This document shows, piece after piece, positions 42,801 to 54,500 of a stretch of 64,000 nt of DNA. The number at the start of each line of letters is the position of its first letter. Within the stretch, counting starts at the first letter, position 1. Below the pieces are notes generated by a model. It did not search any database and was not told the origin of the DNA. It saw only the letters and a list, made by a program, of their open reading frames with translations. A program made the translations under genes and the position numbers. Origin of the DNA: Lingula anatina (Eukaryota; Brachiopoda; Lingulata; Lingulida; Lingulidae); contig NW_019775380.1 in NCBI RefSeq assembly GCF_001039355.2, positions 845,282 to 909,281 of the forward strand. The letters are read 5' to 3'.

Positions 42801-45800
42801 TAGGAAAGATGGTAAGATATTTGTTCTGATTAGTTAAGTGGAGTATGTCACAAGCATTTTTTTAAAACAAAATATTCATTTGGAGATCACTTTGGTTTTG
42901 AAAGCTCAAACGCAGATATGGTATTTCTCAGATGTGTGCATTGCATTTTTTTTAAATCAAAAATATAATAGTTTATGTCATCCACAGAAATCACCTTAAT
43001 TTTTTGTTGGCATAAAGGAAACTAATGTGTTTTGCATTCCTTTTGTACATTTTAAATATCTAATTATCTTAGCTTGTTTTTTGAAAGGTTACAAGTTTTT
43101 CATAGATAAGCATATATGTCCTTTGTTTTCTTTCAGTATCTGTGACAGCTCTGGCTTGGCATGATGAGAATAAGAAGTTTGCTGTAGCTTTCTCTGATGG
43201 TGCTATCTATATGAGCAACAGAGATGACTATGAACAACCTTATACCATTGAGGCACATGAGGTGAATATATGGATGGTACAAACTAAAATTAGTAATGTG
43301 ATACACTTATATTTTTATTTATGACACAGAAATTTGTGATATTTTAAAGAAATGCTGTAAAGCTTGGATTAGAGTTAAATATATCTTATTCATTACTCTT
43401 CACTATTGTTGTACATAAATTAGCCAATACATACATAGCAGTCATATTTGCAGTACAACAGTTTCTGGAGATTATTAGACATCGAGATAATATATTTACT
43501 ATGATTTTTTTATCCTGGACTTGTGTGATTTACTGGAAAAAAATTACATTATTGTTCATGTAAGCTGATGAGTGACCCATCAGTGAGCAGCAGAAGTCCT
43601 TGCAATGACACAAGATTGTCTTTGTTATATTTATATGTCAAGTAAAAGAATTAGACAGATTAAATAATTATTATAATGAGACATTTGTATTGCTGCCATT
43701 TTTAACACACAATCTGTCCATCTTTTCCCCCAGCACCCCATCTCATGTATCCAGTGGGACCCCACGGGGCGTATCCTGGCTAGCTGTGCCACAGAGGAGA
43801 ACCTCAGGGTGTGGACATACATGTCTGAGGTGTGGGTGTGTGTCCACACCCTTCCACACACTGCGGGGGTCACTGTGCTCGAGTGGTGCCCTCTGCTGGG
43901 GAGAGGGGAAGAACCCAGGCTGATGTTAGCAAGGTAAAATGGACTGTGTCAGACTCTGTGTTTGAAAAATAAGGGGGTGGGTTTGATCTGCAGTTTTATC
44001 TGGTACATGTAGTTAATTGATTTGATGTTACTTATGATGCTGAAGTTAAAAAAAAAAATTTTATATAAAAGTTAACATTGCCGAGATAATACAAGTTGTT
44101 AAATTTATATTGTTTTAACATTGAGGCACTTGCATATAAGATTATTTACTCTGTTTTGGTAAAAGGTGTTAGCAACATGGTCACAAGTATACATAAATGC
44201 ACTACTTATTGACACACACCCTCTGTGTATTTCCAGTGGCTGCACCAATGGAGAAGTGTCTGTGTGGACACTGCCTCAGCCTGGAGCCACAGCCATATTG
44301 CCTGAGAAGATCCAACCTGCTGCTGACACTGTGCAGGTGATTGACCATCTTTGTGTCCATCCTTTTAATATCATATTCACTTAGTTTATCAGACTGAACA
44401 ATTGGGTCACAGTGTTTTTGGTGTAGTTAATCTTACTTTTGTTGTATGTGTTCAGTGTCTTGGATTTTTATTCACTGATTGGTAAAACATTGACTTTGTT
44501 GGTAGAAAAGCAAACTGTAAAAAATCATTTAGTATCTTTACACTTGATAAACTTTTTTACCTTCACTACAAAAGAGACAACAAAAAGCTTATATCATAGT
44601 ATTAAATTTGTTATTTTACAAAGAAATACATGTATGTCTCTACCTATTTCAACTACAAAAATGTCATTTTTCAATGAGCTCATTTGTTCGTACAGCACCA
44701 AAACAACACTGGAAGGATAGAGAGGAGGGACCAAAACAACACAGGCAGGATGGAAAGGAGCGACCAAAACAACACAGGCAGGATGGAGAGGAGGGGCAGC
44801 AGTAAGTTCAACTTAACCTCAGATGAGCCAGGGTCTCAGTTAATCTTCTCTCTCAAGGGGCATGGCTCCCCTGTCTCCTCCCTGGCTTTCAGCCCCAATG
44901 CACAGACCCTGGCCACTGGCTGTGTCAAGGGATGGATGAACATATGGTCTCTGCAGGTCAGTATTTCTTACAGGGTTCATGCAACATATTTATTTAGTTG
45001 TTTGTTTGTTTGTTTGTTTTTAAATAGTAATAATGGTAATGATAAGTTGCTGCTAAAAACACTTATTGTAAATTACAATTATTGGATGACACTGCTAATT
45101 TAAAATGTACAACTACAAGGGATTCTTGTCTTAAATTAAAAGGTGTTGGATTATTATAGAAGTCTGTTAAAAGTGATATGTGAAATTGCACTCTTGAAAG
45201 CCTTTTAAAACCACTCTTTAGTTACACTTTTTTCCTGCATTAGGATTTAAAAGATGAATCTTATTTTTATCGTGCATAAACTTCGATTTTAATTATCACT
45301 TATGTATATTGAGATGAACTATTTAAAATTTCAGGATGGGTGCCTTCTTCAAACTCACACCAACTCTGGGAGTACACAGAGTATATGTTGGTTTGCTGAG
45401 CACAGTGTGGCTGCCTGCTTTAACAGAAATAAGGCAAGATTACTCTATATATTATATTGATATATTTATAAATAATATTGATATATTTGGAATAAAGAGA
45501 TTTGATATAGTGCACAGTTTCTTATTGGTGTAATCTGATTTCAGTAGAGTGTATTTTACTTTGGTAGTCATAAAAAGTGCTAGCAAAGTAGCATGCGTGT
45601 GTAAAAATTTCAGCATATGTGCTGCTCCTTTGATATTGTCAAAAAAATTAAAATGTATGTAATGTATTTTAAAAAAAGACGTATTTAAGTCAAAACATTT
45701 TATTTATTTTATTTCATTCAAAACATACTATAATTTTAAGAAATTAATTGTCACAATGAAAAGATAATTAGATATGAATCTTTCAGTATTTATAATTCAT

Positions 45801-48800
45801 TGTTATATTTTCATAACAGGATGTGATGATACTCCATTATGGCTCTGACACTATGAAGAAGTACAGGGTCCTGGGAGCAGCAAGAAAAGCTCTAAAGCTG
45901 CAAGGTTTTCTCAACTTTACACAAACACCATGTGTACGGGGTTTACTTCAGAGACTGCCTCTCCTACTGCAAGAGCAATATATGTATGAAAAGGTCAGTG
46001 ACATGTAGCTAGTAGTAGCTAGTGCTTGGTAAAATGTTTGATTAACACAAATGGTTCAGAATATTTAATAGATGTCAGAGATGTTTTTATGATATGAAAT
46101 TAGGAATCTTTCAAAAGTGATTCTCTTGACAAGGACTGGCACAGTGTCCTTAAAATCATGCACATAACTGCAGCATATCTTGCAATTTACTGAAAAAGAA
46201 ACTGTCATGAATTAATTTTCCAGCCCAAAGTGACCAGTGGTGAGCAGCTAGTCCACAGCAAGTACCTGCAGAGTTTGGCCGCACTGTCCGTTGGACTTCA
46301 GCTGGACAAAGTGTTGTGTCACATGCCATGTCCACCTCATCACATGGATAAAGCTGGTAAGTATGTCTTATTTAGGTTTTATAAAACATTTGATCCATGT
46401 AACTTATCATAATACAGAAGTAGTTATAAACCAATTGTTTAGATATATTTTCTGGCCATTATCAGCTACATACAGTTTGTTTTAGATTACAAGCAACCTG
46501 GGATATACACAGCATTTATTTGTATTTTGCAGCAGCAGCAATAATAATAACAGTAATAATAATAATAGGAGTAATAAAAGAGGAATTCTTATATATCAAA
46601 ATCTGTGTCATATTATTTGATGTCTTACAGATGCCTCAAAGCCTATGATGGAGTGGCAATGGTTACATAGTTTTGCCACAGCGCTGAGAGCAGCCGAGGC
46701 CCTGTACAGCCGTACCCACATGCCAGAGTCATTTGGTGTACCAGATACACAGGGGAGGACAGAGGAGGAGAATGAAAAACCTGAGGTGGGAGTTCTACAG
46801 GATTTCATTGAGATGCCTAAGGCTTTATATTATAAGTTATAGAAGTCAATCAGTTGTTAATAAAAGAATGAGCTCCATTGCTTGATTCACTCATTTGTCC
46901 TACATCATACAAGAATGTGAAATATTTAGATATAAACAACAGAAAACAGAGATAATGTAGGATAAGAAAAACCTAAAATATTGAGGCCTGTTGCTTTTTT
47001 GCCAAAAGATACATCATTCTGCAGATAAACAGGAAATATGAGCATTTCTTGTACTTCAATAAGTGGAAAAAAAGTTGCCATTTTGCTTTAAACTATCTGT
47101 AGTAGTCACTCATAGGTCTGAAATGCAGGAAAAATGGGCATAGCCTGATAATTCTTTTACTTTTGTAATAATTTCACTATTGTCCCCTGTCTTGTCTAGA
47201 ACAATGTGTGGGACCTCCAGATGGACTGTCAGATCATGGCCTGGGCAATCCAGCGGCCTGAGGACTGGCAGCTTGGTGGGAAGTGTGAGGCATACCTCTG
47301 GGGCAGTGGCCGCCATGGACAGCTAGCGGAGGCCGGCAGGGGGACTTTGACAGCTCAACATACACCTTCATTTTCTTGTGCTCAGCAGGTGAATTTCAGA
47401 TAAAAAGTTTTTTAGTTCAGTTTTTAAAGCTGCCTGTTTTAACAGAAATAAGGCAAGATTACTCTATGATTATACTGCTTTCTTTGAATGTAGACCTAAC
47501 AAAGTTCATTTACTGTGGTGTACTTTTTCATCAGTTTAACTTTTTGATTAAGATTGATATTATTGAAAAAGAAGTAGTATGTGACTTTGTAATATAACAT
47601 TTGGAATTTCTCCCTGGAATTTATTCAGAATATCATTATTTGTGTGAAATTAAAGTATATTTGTTACTAAATGTTTTAAAATTATATCACTCTATTAAGT
47701 ATATTTTTACTAGATATTTTTAAGTGACTTTGTAACTCTCCATATTCTTGTAAATTTTCAGATTGTATGTGGTCAGAACTGCACGTTTGTAGTCCAGAGC
47801 AATGGCAGTGTCATGGCGTGTGGAGAGGGCAGCTATGGCCGCTTGGGCCAGGGGAACTCGGATGACCTCCACTCCCTGACTATAGTCTCCTCACTTCAAG
47901 GCTTCGTGATCACACAGCTCTCTTCATCAGTGGGCTCAGATGGCCACAGCATGGCCCTCTCAGAGAGTGGGGAAGTTTTTAGCTGGGGAGATGGAGACTA
48001 TGGGAAACTGGGACATGGGAACACAGATCGTCAGAGACGGCCTCGTCAAATTGATGCTCTTCAAGGAGAGGAGGTGGTGCAGGTATAATATTTTGATGTT
48101 CTTTCATGATTTCAAAGGAATTTTTGGGGTTATGGTCCACCAAGTTTTATTATTATCCTGAATGTTTAGTGAAACTTTTCTGATTGGTTTGACGAAATAT
48201 TTGATTATTTATAGCTATGCAACGATTTTTAAGATATATTTCTTACTAACTGACACCTGTTATTATGATTAAGGCCACATAAATTCACAAAAATTGTTTA
48301 TTATACATATTTGATCTGCCTGATTTTATTTCATTGTTAATATTTTTTCTAACTTGATTTTAATAACAGGATAATTTGTAGAAAATGCATATTTCCTTTC
48401 TTTATTTCAGAAGGATGGGGGAAATTGGCAGAATACGTGTTTTTAAATACTTACATGATTTTAGAAAATACATGTACACCTTTTTTTAATTTTTTCAGGT
48501 GTCTTGTGGCTTCAAACACAGTGCTGTGGTAACAGCAGAAGGAGAGTTGTTCACATTTGGTAATGGAGACTATGGACGTCTAGGACTGGGCACAACAGCA
48601 AATAAAAAACTGCCTGAGAAAGTGACAGCTCTGAAAGGATTTCAGATTGGATATGTATGTATTTTTTGTGCCTGAAAAAATAGATGCAAAATTCATTGGG
48701 ATAACACAACAAGATGGTGTTAAGTTGGTCCAGTCTTTGATGATAGTGAAAAGGAAGTTTATGTTTGATTTATGAAGTATTATTTTCCAGAGAATTAACA

Positions 48801-51061
48801 AAAAATATTAGAATCAAACATGGGATATAATCCAAAAACTCCATGATCTTCTTCTTTTCATGCCACTGTAAAATAAAAAAAAAGTACAATTGCTAGTCTA
48901 AGATATCCAACAATGATTATACTGATAATGATGATGGTGATGCTACAACAATGCAAATTATCAATTAAAATAAATGCTAGGTCAGCAGTTATCCAAATAT
49001 TACTGCCATGAATGAAAATGGCTACTTCTCCCTCAGGTTGCCTGTGGACTGAACCACACACTATGTTGCAGTGTGGATGGAAACACAGTCTGGGCATTTG
49101 GAGATGGAGACTATGGCAAACTGGGACTGGGAAACTCAGCACCCAAGTCCACACCCACCAAGATTGAAGCCATGAACGGCATGGGTGTGAAGAAACTGGG
49201 AGCTGGTACCCAGTTCTCTGTGGCTCTTACCAAAGATGGAAGAGTTTTCACCTGGGGACAAGGTAACACTCCCTCCACACTGACTCTCTCTTCTTCTTCC
49301 CTTGCTCCCCCTATGAACACAAATGCTTGGTATATATTTTAGAATGAAAGAACTGTTCAGAATATTTCTTTATAAATTTTCATTTATACATTATTGAACA
49401 ACACAATTTTGTTTAATTGCACTGGTTACTGATTAGAAAAATTATTTTTACTGATCTTACCGTAACATTTTTTGACCTATTCACCGTATATGTTATATGT
49501 ACAGTTAAATAAGGTAAATTCTTTTGTCATCAGACCGTCTAATAGGACAGCCCGAGAACCGTTGCCGTAGTCACAACAAACCCCAACAGGTGCCCACCTT
49601 AGCGCCATACTTTGTGGATGACATTGCAGTGGGGGCGGAGCATACCCTGGCTCTGACCAGTAGGAGCGTGGTCTGGGGGTGGGGCAGTAATGGTGATGGA
49701 CAGTTAGGCCTAGGGCACACCACATCTGTCAGGGAGCCACATTTGGCACCTTCTATGAATGGGAAGGGTGCTAAGCAGGTATGGAAAATTGATTGATCAC
49801 TGTCTCACACTTTTGTGTAAAGTACTTCATTAAAGAATTAACAAGTAAATTTATTTTTATAGGGGAAATTGATTTTTGATCAGATTGATAAAAGGAAATT
49901 CAACTTGTAGATATCTGTGAGAAAACTTATTTCAATATTACTGATTAATGAAATTCTAAACGGGTTAAGTATGATAGATATTCATAATTGTGTATTCTTC
50001 ACTGTAGATTGCAGCAGGGAGAACTCACAGTGCTGCATGGACCACTCCCCAACCACAGTCCCGGTCCCCAGGGGCGCCACTCCCCCTTCAGCTGGGTAAC
50101 CCAGGCTCCATTCCCCCACAGTACACAGCCCTGCAAGAGAGCAGCATTGAGGCCATCAAGGGTAGACTAAGGGTGCTCCACCATTTCTCTGATCTCGTCT
50201 ACTCTTCTTGGAGGCTCTTTTCTCTGTCACCATCACAGGTAAGATGTCCACTTCAATGAGTCATGTCTAGGGTTACGTATTCATTCCATTGATTGGTTTG
50301 TTACAATTACAGTGATATCTGCTTGCTCAGATGTGGACATTATAGAAAATGTATGGTTGATAAAATCATTTTGACATATTTTCTAATTCTTTTGTAAGTC
50401 TAAGATTAAGTAATGATAATAAAATATTATTTTTTTCCCAATTACTCTTCCCTTGCCTCTCAGCACTGTGCACAATGTAAAATTATAATGCAATGAGTAG
50501 TACTACAAAAAGAATTCATGAAACAAAGCTGTGATGAAAAACTAAACAAGAAAACTTTGTAAAAATGGTTGAAAACTGAATTATTCTCAATTATTCCAAG
50601 ATAAGTTGGTTGAAAATAGTGTTAAAAATATATACATTTGGCAGTGGCACTTATGATATGTTAGTACACATTCACATCATTGTTCAGTTTATTTTTAAAT
50701 AAATTACATATTTAACTTGCAGGTTGGAACAAATAGATTTATGTCAGGTCTGAATGGTCTGCACCAAGGCAGCTTGCGGTCCATCCTGGCTCCCCGCGTG
50801 TACACCCTGCCTATGGTGAGAGCTATAGGCAGGACCATGGTCCAAGGCAAGAACTATGGACCCCAGATCACAGTGAAAAGATTGTCTACAAGGTAGAGAT
50901 CATGATTTTTTATGTGTGCGTTATTTTCAGTGATCTACTATTTAACATAGAGATCATGATTTTTCATGTGTGCGTTATTTTCAATGTTCTACCATTCCTT
51001 TCAAATGCCTGAATTGTGCATTGTATCAAACTAAGAAAGTGTAATTTCAGATTAAGTTGTG

Positions 51062-51100
<39 letters not shown>

Positions 51101-51478
51101 TTTTTTTTTTTTGATATCAGGTTTAAATTAGAGGCCAAATCCAGATGGAATCTTTTATGTTTCAATAGCAGTTTGGGAACAAAAATGATTAAAAAAATAA
51201 TGTTGTCTCTCTCTATCTTCTGTTACATGAGGACACTTCATGTGGAATTCACATTATGTAGATACTTCACCTAGAGTTTAATCATAATATTATGAAATTT
51301 TCAATTTCAGAGGAAAGAAGTGCAAACCTATATTTGTCCAGATAGCTCGCCAGGTGGTGAAGCTGAAGCCAGACGACCTGCGTCTGCCAGCCCGTGCCTG
51401 GAAAGTGAAGCTGATTGGAGAGGGAGCAGATGATGCAGGTGGGGTGTTTGATGACACCATCACAGAGATGTGCCAGGT

Positions 51479-51523
<45 letters not shown>

Positions 51524-54500
51524 TTTGCTAGACTGTTATCTGATCATGAAATGTGTTGAAAAGTTCAAGTCTGACTGCAAACTTTTTGGGGAAATTGGTT
51601 TTTCCTTTGTCTTTTGTGCAATGATAGGTCAATGACCATATTTAGAAAACATTTACCTTTTTTATCCCAAGTGAACATTTTGTTAAACTGTTACAGTGCA
51701 GTAATAATAACAACTTTGTGCCCTGCACATTCCTGTATGTTATTTTGATTACAGGAGCTTGAAAGTGGAGCTGTGCCTCTGTTGATCCCAACCCCAAATG
51801 CTGCCAATGATACTGGATATAACAATGACAAGTGAGTAATTGTATTATTTTAGTATCTGAGTGTTTCTTTATGTTTTGGAAGCCCAAGCAGCAACAAACT
51901 GTAGTTATTAATGAGGATGCCTGTAATCACGGTGTTTCTGAGTTTAGATATATAGATCTGTATCATATCCCCAGAATGGGTTTTTTTATAGTAGTCAAAA
52001 TGTAGTTAAACCTTGTGAGGTTAACCCTTGCACACCTTAAACAATATTTTCTTTAAATGTAAACCTGTTAGCTGAAAAAAAAGAAAAAATACATACTATT
52101 TTGCATTCTTGATTGGATTTTCTGCTAATACTCTCAAAACCCCCATCAAAGCACTAGTCTTTCCTCTTACCTCTTGAAAATACTTTTCCTTTAAACTGAC
52201 TTTCCCTATGTCATTGTCTTAGGTTCCTCCTGAACCCCTCCCTGACCTCAGAGGAGTACCTGTCCATGTTCAAGTTCCTGGGGATACTGCTGGGGGTGGC
52301 CATCAGGACCAAGAAACCTCTGGATCTCCACCTGGCCCCCATGGTGTGGAAGGCACTGGCAGGCATGCCACTCACTGTGGAGGATCTGGGAGAGGTGGGG
52401 CAATATGTGATACATATACACTATGCATATACTGTTACATGTACACCATGAGTCAGTGAGGTATATTTGATGTACATAAGTGCAAAGTGTGAGTGGATTC
52501 TGGCTAGTGGTGTCTTCAGTCATCCACAATTGTGTTACTGATAACATAGAATAGATTTTTATGTAAGGAATCTTAAAAAAGAATGATTGTATCATAGTGT
52601 GACCATACCGACCCTGAGCCCAGATTCCATTGAATGATTCTATTTTTGAAATAATGTTGATCATTAAGAGAGAATATAACAAAATAGATTAAAGTGCTTG
52701 AAGATGATGTAGTAAGGGTTTCAAGGCATATGGCATTTATTTTCTTTAAACTTATCACTTGCATATACAGTCAGTGATTGCAATGCATGGTAATATACAA
52801 AGACTTAATATATACTGTTTTCCTGTACTCTATAGGTGGACCTGTTATGTGTACAGACACTTCATGGGATAAGGGACATAGCAGAGTCTGGAGTTACAGA
52901 GGAGACCTTTCATGAGGTAGTTAATTACCAACAAAGACCTTTTGGTTGTAAAAAGGGTCTCTGAAATTAAATTAGAAAAAAAATCTATCAAATAAAATTG
53001 TTAACTGAGTGTAGATGTACAAAGATCGATGTAGTTAATGTTGTTCTGTTGAATAATAAGTAAAACCACGGTTTGATATTGCAAAACAAGAAAACTTGCC
53101 TATATTAAAGATGAGTTATTGGAATTTTATTTTTTTTTTTTATCACTAAACCCTGTCAACCCAACTTCTTGTCATTTCATTCACTCCCTGTCACCTACTT
53201 CCAGGTAATTCCCCTGTATTGCTATGAGGGCCAGAGTGCAGATGGGAGGTTTGTCCCCATTGTTCCTGGTGGCAGAAACATTCCCCTCACCTTCAGCAAC
53301 CGCCTGGAGTATGTGGAGAGAGCAACCTACTTCAGGCTGCATGAGATGGACTTACAGGTACATATTGTTAAATTGACCTTGTTCACAACAGGATTGGCTT
53401 AAACTAGATTGACTTAACTGAGGTTGCCAGATACCTACCCTAGTTTTCAGACCTAATGTGTGCCTGCTTTTTCAATGGATGTGGAGATAAGACATGGAGG
53501 AAGCTGGCACACATCAGATCGGAAACTAAGGGTACAGATAAACAGATTTCCTTAGTATGCTAATTTGTAATAGGAGATCCCTATGTTGTCTGTTCAAATG
53601 GTGATGGCATTTGAATTGCTTCTGGTTTAACACAGGTTTATTCTGAGCAGGGCCATTTGATTTCAAATGTGTTATACACTGATGTAGTGTAATGATCCTT
53701 AAGGCAGTGGTAACCACTTGGGGAAGATATCTGAATGAAATGGAATGCATGTTACTATTGGCTAAAATAATTTAAAGGCATAGATAATAGTTTTTATTAT
53801 TTGTTGACCTATTCATTATTATATATTAATTATGATTTTCACAAATAGATGCTGTTAAGTTTATATTGTACCATCCTTGATCTTGTGAAGAATTTAATCA
53901 ATAAATCAATCCTATCTGCAGATTTCAGCAGTGAGAGAGGGGATGTCTTGGATTGTGCCAGTGCCTCTGTTGTCCTTGCTGACATCACAGCATCTAGAAC
54001 AGTTGGTATGTGGTATGCCAGAAGTCTCTGTGGATGTCCTCAAGAAGGTAGCCAGGTATGTCGCTAGCATGTGGTCAGGGGGGAATTTATCAATTATTAG
54101 GGACCACTTTCACAAAAGATCTTTTAAACCAGAAGTTGTTTTTAATGTTTTAAATCTTAAAAGACCCAAATTTTAGTCTACTTCAATAAGAAAATATGCG
54201 TCATTCAACATGTTTTCTTCATCCATTCTGCTCTAGGTATCGCGAGGTGGATGAACACCATCATTTGATCAAGTGGTTCTGGGAGATCCTGGAGTCCTTT
54301 ACCAATGAGGAGAGGATACTGTTCATGCGGTTTGTGTCTGGTCGCTCTCGGCTCCCTGCCAACCCAGCTGATATCTCTCAGAGGTTCCAGGTTATGAGGA
54401 TAGACAGGGTAAGTGTGCAAGACCATGAAAATGACAAAAAAACAGTGAAATCTATAGGAACGTACTGATCTGAACATCAAGCCAGTTTTATAACTAAATT

